A DNA stretch of 64,000 nucleotides from Thermoanaerobacterium sp. RBIITD (GTDB lineage Bacteria; Bacillota; Thermoanaerobacteria; Thermoanaerobacterales; Thermoanaerobacteraceae), in assembly GCF_900205865.1 (NCBI RefSeq), contig NZ_LT906662.1:248001-312000 (forward strand), in the 5' to 3' direction. Position 1 is the first letter of the stretch. Each line of letters opens with the position of its first letter. Below are positions 17,317 through 25,977 of this stretch, piece by piece. The position numbers and the translations under genes are program-made. Under the pieces are notes generated by a model. The model did not search any database, had not been told where the DNA came from, and saw nothing but the letters and a program-made list of their open reading frames with translations.

Positions 17317-18564
17317 CTAAACTCCTCCTTTTCTATAAACTACCTTCGTCGGTTTATACGCTGCTACTGCAAAAAATAATATACTGGATAATATTCTTGC
17401 AATAGTTGTTATATACATAAATGTTGAATAGCCTGTCACTTCATATACCCACGTTCCAAATATTGGTGATATGAATGCAGCAAATTGCGTTACAATAGTA
17501 TAGATAGCAATATAATTCATCTTTTCTTTATGATCAGGTAATAACTCCAATAACCAGTTTAATGATAGCATTAAATATCCAGCAGTTGCAATACCACCGT
17601 AAAAATCAACAAAAGCTCCTAAATATAAGCTTGTAACTTTTGCCCACATAATTGGTATAACAGCGATCAGCAAAGTGCTTATGCTTAAAGCTAATCCATT
17701 TCCCTTCCTGTCTGCTAATTCTGCCCATTTCCTATAAGAAATTATTGATCCTATGGACCCTACAATCGTAAATATGCTCATCCAAGCATTATTGGCATTT
17801 AGGTTATCGACTTTATATATGGTAAATATCGGCCACGCCATCATCCAAGTAAATGTAAAAATGAACGAAGTAAGGCTAAAATAAATAAACTTTTTTGATT
17901 TTATAATGGATTTGAATGATTCTAAAAAAGGCATTACTGGTTCTTTCTTATCATTTTTGCTTACATAATGAAGCTTTGAAAAATAGTACGAATCTAACAT
18001 ACCAAAAACGAAGGCAATGAAAAACATTATTTGATACCCATATGGAAATTTGATCCTATCAAGCAGTAATCCTGTTATCAAAACTGATACTGTTCCAAGT
18101 AAACCCGTCCAAATATTTCTATCTGCAAAAACTTTCCCACGAAATTCGGCTGGTATCAAATCACTCATGAAAGACTGCCAACACATACCGACAATAATTG
18201 CTGGTAAATTAAGTAATCCTACAAATAGTACTACTGCTTCTGGTTTATAGCCATTCAAAAAAGGGACCAGCGCAACAAACAAGTAAAAAGTTCTTGTAAT
18301 GTATTCAAGAATGTAAGAAAATTTAAAGACATTATTTGATCTATTAATGAATATTACAGCAGGTATGATTCCAATAACAGCCATCAATGCCGGCAAAGAA
18401 TTTATTAGCGACACTTCGTAATTATTAGCACCTAATTTAATTGCAAAGATTCCTACAAATGGCATGATCATATTAAAACCTATCGAAAATGTTATACCAT
18501 TTAGTAAATTCATTTTTATGTTGTAATTGAGATATTTGTAGACCTCCCTATTTTTGGTCGCCAT
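17317..18564 (-). CDS. MFS transporter
   Basis: 415 residues from the ATG at 18562-18564, preferred because GGAGGG lies 6 bases before it; an in-frame start 60 bases upstream has no such site. About twelve hydrophobic segments are visible, arranged in two halves. Loop motifs are weakly conserved (KNREVYKYLNYN at the start, SDLIPAEFRGKVFADRN after the fifth segment, ADRKGNGLALS in the second half). I cannot name a substrate. The last codons overlap the ribosome-binding site of aroC. Members of this group often sit beside aroC in Thermoanaerobacterales without a known role. Confidence 0.85.
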   Translation of the reverse strand: MATKNREVYKYLNYNIKMNLLNGITFSIGFNMIMPFVGIFAIKLGANNYEVSLINSLPALMAVIGIIPAVIFINRSNNVFKFSYILEYITRTFYLFVALVPFLNGYKPEAVVLFVGLLNLPAIIVGMCWQSFMSDLIPAEFRGKVFADRNIWTGLLGTVSVLITGLLLDRIKFPYGYQIMFFIAFVFGMLDSYYFSKLHYVSKNDKKEPVMPFLESFKSIIKSKKFIYFSLTSFIFTFTWMMAWPIFTIYKVDNLNANNAWMSIFTIVGSIGSIISYRKWAELADRKGNGLALSISTLLIAVIPIMWAKVTSLYLGAFVDFYGGIATAGYLMLSLNWLLELLPDHKEKMNYIAIYTIVTQFAAFISPIFGTWVYEVTGYSTFMYITTIARILSSILFFAVAAYKPTKVVYRKGGV

Positions 18565-18629
18565 GATAACCCTCCATAATGGTAATCTCATAATTAGATT
18601 ATCATGTTTTTCTATAGTAATCAATATAG

Positions 18630-18657
18630 AAAAGATATGAGATAGCTCATATCTTTT
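18630..18657 (-). terminator. Terminator after thrS
   Basis: A perfect 12-bp inverted repeat (AAAAGATATGAG/CTCATATCTTTT) around ATAG, 8 bases past the thrS stop codon. The T run is part of the stem, so strength is uncertain and it may act in both directions. Confidence 0.65.
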
Positions 18658-18664
18658 GATTTAT

Positions 18665-20569
18665 CTAAAGAGATTTATTTTTTATTTCTTCTAATATACT
18701 TGATAAAAATTCTTGCAAAGATTTAGAACCAAGATCGCCTTCCCTTCTCGACCTAACAGATACATTACCTGCTTCGACTTCTTTATCACCAAGTATAAGC
18801 ATGTATGGTATCTTCTGCAATTGTGCTTCCCTTATTTTATATCCTATCTTTTCATTTCTATTATCCATCTCAACTCTAATTTCGTTTTCTAATAATCTTT
18901 GATAAATATTTTGTGCATAACCCATTTGCTTATCTGATATAGGAAGTATTTTTACTTGAACAGGTGCAAGCCATGTTGGAAATGCTCCTGCAAAATTCTC
19001 CGTAAGTATTGCAATAAATCTTTCAATACTTCCGAATACAACTCTGTGAAGCATAACAGGCCTATGTTTTTCACCGTCTGCGCCTATATATTCACAGTTG
19101 AATCTTTCTGGCATCTGAAAGTCCAGCTGTATCGTTCCGCATTGCCATGTACGTCCTATGCTATCTTTTAAATGAAAATCTATTTTAGGCCCATAGAATG
19201 CTCCATCACCTTCGTTAACTTTATATTTCAGTCCAATATGTTCCATCGCTTTTATTAAAGCATTAGTAGCATTTTCCCAATCTTCATCAGAACCTATTGA
19301 ATTTTCCGGTCTTGTTGATAGTTCAACAAAATATTCAAAACCGAATATTTTGTAAAAATAATCTATAAGTTTTATAACGCCAAGTATTTCTGATTCAACC
19401 TGATCTGGTGTCATAAATAAATGTGCATCATCTTGTGTAAAGCTTCTAACCCTCATAAGCCCATGTAATGCGCCAGATAGTTCATGTCTATGAACTAAAC
19501 CAAGCTCGCACAACCTTAATGGAAGGTCTCTATAGCTATGCATCGTTGAATTATATACAAGCAGTGCTCCAGGGCAATTCATAGGTTTAATCGCATAATC
19601 TTCTCCCTCTATTTTTGTAAAATACATATTCTCTTTATAATGATCCCAGTGACCAGACCTATGCCATAATTCTTCATTTAGTATAATTGGTGTCTTTATC
19701 TCAAGATAACCTCTTTTTGCATGTTCTTTTCTCCAAAAATCTTCAAGTATATTCCTCAGTACCATTCCCTTTGGATGAAAGAATGGAAATCCTGGTCCTT
19801 CATTGTGAATACTAAAAAGGTCAAGATCTTTACCTAACTTACGATGGTCTCTTTTCTTAGCTTCCTCTAACATATTAAGATATTCATCAATCATGCTCTT
19901 TTTAGGAAAGCTAATTCCATATATCCTCTGAAGCATCTTATTATGCTCATCGCCTCTCCAGTATGCACCAGCTACTGAAAGAAGCTTAAAAGCTTTAACC
20001 ATACCAGTTGATGGTAAATGCGGTCCCGCACAAAGGTCTGTAAATTCACCTTGTCTGTAAAAGGAAATTACAGCATCTTCTGGAAGGTCCTCAATAAGCT
20101 CAACTTTATACGGCTCATTTTTATCCTCCATGAACTTTATGGCTTCATCTCTTTGCAGGACAAATTTTTCAAGTTTTAAATCCTCTTTTATAATTTTATT
20201 CATCTCATCTTCAATTTTTGCAAAGTCCTCTACAGTAAACGGTACATCAACATCAAAATCATAGTAAAAGCCATTATCTATAGCAGGGCCTATTGTTAAT
20301 TTTACATCCTTATAAAGTCTTTTTATAGCTTGTGCCATAATATGTGATGTTGTATGCCAATAAATTTTTTTACCATCTTCATCATCAAATGTCAGTATTT
20401 CTAATTTCCCGTCTTCATTAATAGGTGTTAAAAGTTCAACAATCTTCCCATTGAACTTACCGCCAAGTGCTTCTTTGGCAAGTTTTTGATTTAAGCTCTT
20501 TGCTATTTGATACACATTTTGGCCATTTTCAAATTCTTTTTCTGTACCATCTTTTAATTTTATCTTCAT
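18665..20569 (-). CDS. thrS: Threonyl-tRNA synthetase
   Basis: 634 residues, full length. N-terminal TGS domain (1-62), an editing/SAD domain with HTTSHIMAQAIKRLY near residue 80 and a CAGPHLPST motif near 182, the class II core (MNCPGALLVY, then RYCELG-like LRLCELGLVHRHELSGAL, motif 3 MLHRVVFGSIERFIAIL) and a C-terminal anticodon-binding domain (WLAPVQVKILPIS). It charges tRNA-Thr and hydrolyses Ser-tRNA-Thr. Controlled by the T-box upstream. The ATG follows a GGAGG site. Confidence 0.97.
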   Translation of the reverse strand: MKIKLKDGTEKEFENGQNVYQIAKSLNQKLAKEALGGKFNGKIVELLTPINEDGKLEILTFDDEDGKKIYWHTTSHIMAQAIKRLYKDVKLTIGPAIDNGFYYDFDVDVPFTVEDFAKIEDEMNKIIKEDLKLEKFVLQRDEAIKFMEDKNEPYKVELIEDLPEDAVISFYRQGEFTDLCAGPHLPSTGMVKAFKLLSVAGAYWRGDEHNKMLQRIYGISFPKKSMIDEYLNMLEEAKKRDHRKLGKDLDLFSIHNEGPGFPFFHPKGMVLRNILEDFWRKEHAKRGYLEIKTPIILNEELWHRSGHWDHYKENMYFTKIEGEDYAIKPMNCPGALLVYNSTMHSYRDLPLRLCELGLVHRHELSGALHGLMRVRSFTQDDAHLFMTPDQVESEILGVIKLIDYFYKIFGFEYFVELSTRPENSIGSDEDWENATNALIKAMEHIGLKYKVNEGDGAFYGPKIDFHLKDSIGRTWQCGTIQLDFQMPERFNCEYIGADGEKHRPVMLHRVVFGSIERFIAILTENFAGAFPTWLAPVQVKILPISDKQMGYAQNIYQRLLENEIRVEMDNRNEKIGYKIREAQLQKIPYMLILGDKEVEAGNVSVRSRREGDLGSKSLQEFLSSILEEIKNKSL

Positions 20570-20593
20570 GTTTTTACCTCCTTTTATTTAAAT

Positions 20594-20811
20594 ACAAAAA
20601 AACCCCATGCCCCGAAAGAGGCAGAGGTTTCTGCGGTTCCACTCTTAATTATACTCAATATTATAACGGAATTACCGATCGGATTTATCATCCGCAGCTC
20701 AAGGGTGGTCTTCAATATTTAAAATATTTGAATGATTTCAGCCAATGTCATTCAATCTCTTTGATATTTTAAAATATCTACTTTCCCTCTCATAGCCAAT
20801 AATATTAATTT
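20594..20811 (-). promoter_or_regulatory. T-box riboswitch, Thr-specific, controlling thrS
   Basis: Minus-strand leader with the T-box core AAGAGTGGAACCGCAG (20631-20646) and a terminator hairpin with an ACC...GGT stem followed by T7 (20594-20632). A specifier ACC (20707-20709) stands five bases before TGAGC, the same geometry as the TTC of the pheS leader. ACC codes for Thr, matching the downstream gene. Confidence 0.92.
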
Positions 20812-20817
20812 TTATAT

Positions 20818-20846
20818 ATTATATAATTGATATCGAAATTTGTCAA
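20818..20846 (-). promoter_or_regulatory. Promoter of the thrS T-box leader
   Basis: Minus strand TTGACA (20841-20846) and TATAAT (20818-20823) exactly 17 bases apart, a full consensus promoter. Confidence 0.88.
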
Positions 20847-20849
20847 TAT

Positions 20850-21014
20850 CTATAAAAGTCGTACAATAAAAGCTTGAAATATACCTATAATAAATCCTAA
20901 TATTCCTCCTAAAATTACAATCATTTTTAGTTCTTTATTTGAAATGTCTATGACTATCTTTTCAAGCTTCTCAAGCTCAAATAACTTTATCTTCCCTAGT
21001 TTTGCAGCAAATTC
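20850..21014 (-). pseudogene. C-terminal remnant of a DUF445 family membrane protein gene
   Basis: On the minus strand the frame from 21014 to a TAG at 20850-20852 encodes 54 residues. They contain VIDISNKELKMIVILGG followed by ILGFIIGIFQ, which matches the C-terminal membrane anchor of DUF445 proteins. All the rest of the gene is missing. The homology stops close to 21015, where sequence of the IS1634-type element begins. The remnant has no start or ribosome-binding site. Either an IS inserted here or a later IS-mediated deletion took the 5' part; that part is not found on the far side of the IS cluster. Confidence 0.7.
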
Positions 21015-21026
21015 TTATATAACGTA

Positions 21027-21061
21027 ACCCGAAACCATTAATTTTACTAATGATTTCGGGT
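21027..21061. repeat. Inverted repeat / hairpin at the left part of the IS1634-type element
   Basis: ACCCGAAACCATTA and TAATGATTTCGGGT form a 14-bp stem with one mismatch around ATTTTAC. It lies upstream of the transposase start, a common place for hairpins that stop outside transcription from entering an IS. Precise IS ends were not determined. Confidence 0.5.
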
Positions 21062-21148
21062 AAATTTATTTTAAAATTTTGTCATTTTTATATGGATTTT
21101 TCTGGATTATTGTGTTATAATTAGTATTAAAGGGGGAGCGATGCTACT

Positions 21149-22867
21149 ATGTATCTTAGAAAAGCTACAAATAAAAAAACTGGCCGTACATACTTATCTA
21201 TTGTTCATAATTATTGGGATAAAAATACCAAAACCACAAGATCTGTAACCATTGAATCTCTTGGTTACCTTGATGAATTGGAAAAAAAGTATGAGAATCC
21301 TATTGAATTTTTTACTCACGAAGCGAAAAAGTTAGAGGAACAAAGATTATCTGAAAATGCTCATCTTACGTTTACTATTGCTAAAAATGAGTTGATACCT
21401 TCTAACTCTGTTAATCGTAAAAACTTTGGCTATGCAGCTTTTAGTAAAATTTATCATGAGCTTGAAATAGATAAATTTCTAAAAAACAGACAACGTCACT
21501 CAAAAGAAGAATATGATGCTAATGCTATCATGAAACTTCTTGTATTCTCACGCTTATTGTATCCTGCTTCAAAGAAAAAGACTTATGAGAATAAAGATAT
21601 ATTCTTTGAGAAATTTGATTTTTCTTTGGATGATGTTTATAGATGTCTTACTTTTTTCAACAAGCATAGTGAAGCTTTACAACTTTGGATTCATGAGCAC
21701 ATTAAATCTTTGTATGATCGTAATACAGATTTGGTTTACTATGATGTTACTAACTATTATTTTGAAATTGATGAGCAGGATGAATTGCGTAAAAAAGGAG
21801 TTTCTAAAGAACACAGACCGGATCCGATTGTACAGATGGGATTATTTATGGATACCAATGGTATCCCCATTACATATAAGCTTTTTCCTGGTAATGTGCC
21901 TGATAAAACTACTTTGATTCCAGCTTTAAGCAGGATCCAACGAGAATATTCTTTAGGTAGAATAATTATTGTAGCAGATAGAGGATTAACTACTGGTGAT
22001 AATATCTGGTATATTCTATCAGCTAAGAACGGCTATGTATTAAGTTATTCTATTCGTAGTGCAGACAAAGATTTTCAGGATTATGTTCTTGATGAAAGCG
22101 GATATATTAATAAGGGTAATGGCTTTAAAATCAAATCAAGACTTTACCCTAGGGAAATTCAAGTAACTGCAACGAATGGCAAAAAAATAAAAAAGGTAGT
22201 AGATGAGAAACAAGTTATTTTCTATAGTCCTGAATATGCAGCTAAAGCCAAGATAGATCATGCAGCTTCAATAGCTAAAGCAATGGATATGATTAAAAAT
22301 CCTGGGAAGTACAATAAATCTATATCATATGGTGCAGCTAAATATGTAAAGAATCTTGTTTTTGATGCTGATACAGGGGAAATATCCGAGAGTGTGCGTC
22401 AGCATTTGGCTTTTGACGAAGAAAAATTACGTGAAGAAGAAAAATTTGATGGCTATTATGCTATAGTGACCAGTGAATACAAAGAGACGCCTGAAAAAAT
22501 AATTGACATGTATCGTGGGCTTTGGAAGATAGAAGAATCCTTCAAAGTAACGAAAAGTGATTTTGAAAGTAGACCTGTCTATTTGTCGCTAAAAGAGCAT
22601 ATTGATGCTCACTTTTTGATATGCTTTATAGCACTTGTAATTGTAAGGATATTAGAATATAGATTGAAAGGCAAATATTCGGTAACAGAAATACTTGAAA
22701 GTCTTGGTAAGGCATGCTGCAGTCATATCAAAGAGAATTATTATTTATTTGATTTTTGTAATAATGCTCTTGAAGATATTGGAAAAGAGTTAAACATTGA
22801 TTTTAGAAAAAAAATTATGAGTCTTGGGGAAATAAAAAAATCTTTAGCACAGACAAAAAAGTTCTGA
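21149..22867 (+). CDS. IS1634 family transposase
   Basis: 572 residues, complete, on the plus strand against its surroundings. The start ATG follows AGGGGGAGCGATG. The N-terminal part (MYLRKATNKKTGRTYLSI, SLGYLDEL) is typical of IS1634 transposases. The DDE catalytic domain shows YDVTNYYFE near residue 197, a VADRGLTTGDNIWY block near 278 (second Asp) and the Y-2 region YRGLWKIEESFKVTKSDF near 455 with the catalytic Glu. No frame damage, so it may be active. The family moves by cut-and-paste. Confidence 0.93.
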   Translation: MYLRKATNKKTGRTYLSIVHNYWDKNTKTTRSVTIESLGYLDELEKKYENPIEFFTHEAKKLEEQRLSENAHLTFTIAKNELIPSNSVNRKNFGYAAFSKIYHELEIDKFLKNRQRHSKEEYDANAIMKLLVFSRLLYPASKKKTYENKDIFFEKFDFSLDDVYRCLTFFNKHSEALQLWIHEHIKSLYDRNTDLVYYDVTNYYFEIDEQDELRKKGVSKEHRPDPIVQMGLFMDTNGIPITYKLFPGNVPDKTTLIPALSRIQREYSLGRIIIVADRGLTTGDNIWYILSAKNGYVLSYSIRSADKDFQDYVLDESGYINKGNGFKIKSRLYPREIQVTATNGKKIKKVVDEKQVIFYSPEYAAKAKIDHAASIAKAMDMIKNPGKYNKSISYGAAKYVKNLVFDADTGEISESVRQHLAFDEEKLREEEKFDGYYAIVTSEYKETPEKIIDMYRGLWKIEESFKVTKSDFESRPVYLSLKEHIDAHFLICFIALVIVRILEYRLKGKYSVTEILESLGKACCSHIKENYYLFDFCNNALEDIGKELNIDFRKKIMSLGEIKKSLAQTKKF

Positions 22868-22895
22868 TCTCACCATGAATCTTTGACAAAAGCAA

Positions 22896-22938
22896 AAAGC
22901 CCAAAACCCTTTATTTTAAAGAGGTTATGGGCATTTTT
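22896..22938 (+). terminator. Terminator after the IS1634-type transposase
   Basis: GCCCAAAACC and GGTTATGGGC pair around CTTTATTTTAAAGA and are followed by ATTTTTTG. About 30 bases after the transposase stop codon. Confidence 0.7.
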
Positions 22939-23029
22939 TGTCCTTTTTTACTGCAAAAGTCAGGATAATAAAGTCAATAAAATTTTAAAGAGAGTTTGTG
23001 TCAAGTAGTTGTTGGCAAATTTTTTTCTT

Positions 23030-24656
23030 CAAATTTTATCCGCATAATGTTTAATGTATTGTGAATTTTCGTGCAATTGTTATTACTCCATTCTTATCTT
23101 CATATTGCGCCTTTTATATGACTTTTAATTCACTTAAACATTTGTATCTGAGTATTTCTCTTATTGCTTTTCGACTGTTTGTCATTGCACAACCTTCAAA
23201 CGGCATACCGCCTCTTTGTATGCGATATGTTTTTGCTTTTTTCTGCTTTTTGTTTACATCCGCTGCTGATAGTTTTATTTCTTCTTTTATCTCTGTTAAT
23301 TTTTCTTTTGATATTATAACATTGAAGTATGTTTCTACTACACTATAAAGTTTTCCACTTGTCTTTAAGGCTAATATCTTTGCTAAATTGTTTGCACCTT
23401 TTTCTGTCCAACTCATTTTTCCTGCATTCATTCTGCTTGCTAATGTGTCAAATATATTGTTTTCCATTGTTCCTAAATGTTTGTATTCTATTCCTTCTGG
23501 GGCTTCTGGTATTTTTATTTCTTCTCTCTTTTGGTATGGTTTTATCCCTTCTTTATTGGCTACTAAATAGTTATATAGTTTTTCTAATTTCTTCATTTGC
23601 TTTTCATCATCTTTTTGCTCTATCATTAATTTTGCTATGTATTCTAGGCTTTCTTCTGCTTTTCCTTCATCTAGCATTTTCATTAATTTGCGGGCATCTT
23701 TTTTGTTCTCTACATTCCTTATTACTGCTTGGCTTTTATGAAATGGATCTAATTGAAAATATACTCCTTCTTCTCCCAAGCTTTCTTTAATCCAACTTGC
23801 TCCATCCCCATTTATTATCTTTATTTCTATTTCGTCTATGTTGTATTCTTTTGCTATCGTTGCATCTACTAATTCTTTAAATTCTTTGCTGCTTGCAAAT
23901 CCTGCACATGCTATTTTATTATGTGTTATATATTCATTACTTCCTGGGCTTCTTTTTACCCATCCGTCGTATGCTACTGCTAATTTTATTTCTTTCTTCC
24001 CTCTGCTTTTTTTGCCTTTTGGTCTATCTTTGCCTTGCATAGATAACCATAATCCATCCATTTCTTGAAATAACATTTTTGTTTCTTTTTCTCCTCTTAA
24101 TTTGTTTTCTTTGAATAGTTTTATATCTTGTTTTTCTAATTCCGCTATTTTCTCTCCAATCTTTTGTATTATATTCCATGCAGTTGTATGGCTTATGCTT
24201 TGATTTGTTAATGATTCTATATTTTTCGCTGCTTCTCTATATGATATTTCTGTTACATTTTCTACAACTTTTTCAATAAGATTTGTTGATATATGCCCTA
24301 TTGTATCCATTTTTAAATACTCATCTAAAAGATAAACATATTCCTTTTTACCTTCACTATTTATATGTCCATAAATTCTTTTATCAAATTCAACAGTGCC
24401 CATAATTGTCTTTACGTTTGTATGCTTTTTACCTTTACACCTATATTCTTTTTTGTCCCTTTTTTCTAGTAGCATATCATCTATTTTCATAAGGATTTGA
24501 GCCATTATTTTACAAGCTTCTTCGCAGACTAATTTGTAAATTTCTACTTCTAAATCCTTGAAATTTATTTCATTTTCGTTTAAACTTATTTCTAGCATGT
24601 AATCACCTCTATAACGCTTTTTTGTTTTTTCTATTTAAACATTATAGCGGATGATT
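23030..24656 (-). mobile_element. ISLre2-type insertion sequence
   Basis: The transposase gene is bracketed by an imperfect inverted repeat: ATCCGCATAATGTTTAA at 23038-23054 and TTAAACATTATAGCGGAT at 24635-24652, identical except for one inserted A. These mark the ends or sub-terminal ends of the element. I could not identify a target-site duplication with confidence. Confidence 0.65.
23114..24598 (-). CDS. ISLre2 family transposase (UPF0236)
   Basis: 494 residues, complete. It matches the UPF0236/ISLre2 pattern: an N-terminal helical part (EVEIYKLVCEEACKIMAQILMKID), then GTVEFDKRIYG, the ISYREAAKNIESLTNQSISHTTAWNIIQKIGE helix-turn-helix-like part, the acidic block MLFQEMDGLWLSMQGKDR near residue 175 and NGDGASWI near 263 that probably hold catalytic acids. 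The C-terminus ends with RGGMPFEGCAMTNSRKAIR. Chemistry is less studied than that of IS4. The ATG follows AGGTGATTAC. Confidence 0.93.
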   Translation of the reverse strand: MLEISLNENEINFKDLEVEIYKLVCEEACKIMAQILMKIDDMLLEKRDKKEYRCKGKKHTNVKTIMGTVEFDKRIYGHINSEGKKEYVYLLDEYLKMDTIGHISTNLIEKVVENVTEISYREAAKNIESLTNQSISHTTAWNIIQKIGEKIAELEKQDIKLFKENKLRGEKETKMLFQEMDGLWLSMQGKDRPKGKKSRGKKEIKLAVAYDGWVKRSPGSNEYITHNKIACAGFASSKEFKELVDATIAKEYNIDEIEIKIINGDGASWIKESLGEEGVYFQLDPFHKSQAVIRNVENKKDARKLMKMLDEGKAEESLEYIAKLMIEQKDDEKQMKKLEKLYNYLVANKEGIKPYQKREEIKIPEAPEGIEYKHLGTMENNIFDTLASRMNAGKMSWTEKGANNLAKILALKTSGKLYSVVETYFNVIISKEKLTEIKEEIKLSAADVNKKQKKAKTYRIQRGGMPFEGCAMTNSRKAIREILRYKCLSELKVI

Positions 24657-24664
24657 CATGTGAA

Positions 24665-24694
24665 TGGAAGGTATCTTTTGGATGCCTTCCTTTT
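24665..24694 (+). terminator. Terminator-like hairpin between ISLre2 and IS110
   Basis: GGAAGGTATC and GATGCCTTCC pair (one G-T) around TTTTG, followed by TTTTT. No plus-strand gene ends here, so it may be the relic of a gene split by the insertions or an end structure of one of the elements. Confidence 0.5.
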
Positions 24695-24729
24695 TCTATT
24701 TTTTACCGCCTACTAAAATTATACACTAA

Positions 24730-25977
24730 GAAAAGACATTAATAGTAGATGTAGACATTGCCAAAGAGACACACCATGCCAGAGCTTTTGATTTCAGAGG
24801 AATAGAGTATGGTAAGCATATTGAATTTAGCAATGATAGTAATGGCATGGAAAAATTTCTTAAGTGGGCTATAGAAATTATGAATAAAAATGACAAAGAG
24901 AAGCTTGTAATTGGTATGGAGCCCACGGGTCATTATTGGTTTTGCTTTGCTCAGTTTCTTAGAGATAAGAATCATAAAGTGGTGTTGGTAAACCCATTCC
25001 ATGTGAAGCGAAGTAAGGAATTTGACGATAATTCACCAACTAAAAATGATAGAAAGGACCCTAAGACAATCGCAATGCTTGTTAAAGATGGGAGATATGT
25101 TGAGCCTAACATACCAGAGGGAATATACAGTGAGCTTAGAATTGTAGTTGATATAAGAGAAAGGCTTATGAAAGACTTAAACAGAATAAAGAATCAGATT
25201 GTAAGATGGCTTGACATATACTTTCCTGAATTTAATAAAGTTTTTGCAGATTGGGAAGGAAAAGCAGCACTGATAACATTAAAAGAATTTCCTACACCAG
25301 CGAAGGTGTTAGAAAATGGTACACAAGGAATACTTGCAACATGGAAGAAAGAAATAAAGCGGGCTGTAGGAATAAAAAGAGCTGAAAAATTAGTAGAAGC
25401 TGCCAATAAAAGTGTTGGTAAAAAGCATGGTATAGAAATGGCAGAATTAGAAATTAAACTTATACTAGAGCAGTACGAAATGCTGTTAAGGCAACTTAAA
25501 AATATAGAAAGCAAGATAGAAGAACTATTTATGCAGGTACAAGGTTCTAATGATATAACAGCTATCAAGGGTGTAGGAGTAATAACAGCAGCAACATTTA
25601 TTGCTGAAGTAGGTGACATAACAAAATATGAACATCCAAAGCAGATACAAAAATTAGCGGGATATAACCTGGTTGAGAATAGCTCTGGGAAACACGAAGG
25701 GCAAACGACCATAAGCAAAAGAGGACGAAGAAGGCTAAGAAGTACACTATACAAAATGGTAATGCCAATACTTGCAAACAATAAAGAATTTCAGGAATTG
25801 CACAAGTACTACACCGCAAGAAAAGAAAACCCGCTAAAAAAGAAACAGTCAATGATAGTGTTATGCTGTAAACTTATAAGAATATTTTTTGCCATACTAA
25901 AAAAGGGAGTAAAATACGATGGAAATAAGATGCTAAAAGACGTAAAAAGACCAGAGAAGATTAGGAATGTTGCGTAA
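24730..25977 (+). CDS. IS110 family transposase, start codon unclear
   Basis: The homologous frame runs from 24730 (EKTLIVDVDIAKETHHARAF, with the first catalytic Asp of the DEDD RuvC-like domain) to 25977, 415 residues. The first ATG in that frame is at 24847, after the essential Asp, and would give 376 residues without it. A stop lies at 24727-24729 and no ATG, GTG or TTG occurs between. The element has therefore lost its first codons or uses a non-standard start. The remaining motifs are intact: KNDRKDPKTIAML near the middle of the catalytic part, and the C-terminal Tnp domain with AIKGVGVITAATFIAEVGDI, YNLVENSSGKH and the reactive-Ser region. IS110 recombinases use a guide RNA from the element's noncoding end. 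Confidence 0.8.
   Translation, partial: EKTLIVDVDIAKETHHARAFDFRGIEYGKHIEFSNDSNGMEKFLKWAIEIMNKNDKEKLVIGMEPTGHYWFCFAQFLRDKNHKVVLVNPFHVKRSKEFDDNSPTKNDRKDPKTIAMLVKDGRYVEPNIPEGIYSELRIVVDIRERLMKDLNRIKNQIVRWLDIYFPEFNKVFADWEGKAALITLKEFPTPAKVLENGTQGILATWKKEIKRAVGIKRAEKLVEAANKSVGKKHGIEMAELEIKLILEQYEMLLRQLKNIESKIEELFMQVQGSNDITAIKGVGVITAATFIAEVGDITKYEHPKQIQKLAGYNLVENSSGKHEGQTTISKRGRRRLRSTLYKMVMPILANNKEFQELHKYYTARKENPLKKKQSMIVLCCKLIRIFFAILKKGVKYDGNKMLKDVKRPEKIRNVA

Larger units (their letters stand above)
21015..22945 (+). mobile_element. IS1634-type (IS4-related) insertion sequence
   Basis: The unit comprises the hairpin at 21027-21061, one transposase gene and a terminator at 22896-22938. The left limit is set by the loss of DUF445 homology at about 21015. 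The right limit is only approximate: no clear terminal inverted repeat or target duplication was recognised by eye. Confidence 0.6.

Noticed and set aside
23329-23790. A 153-residue plus-strand open frame with many Leu, Phe and Ser
   Set aside because: Shadow of the ISLre2 transposase on the opposite strand.
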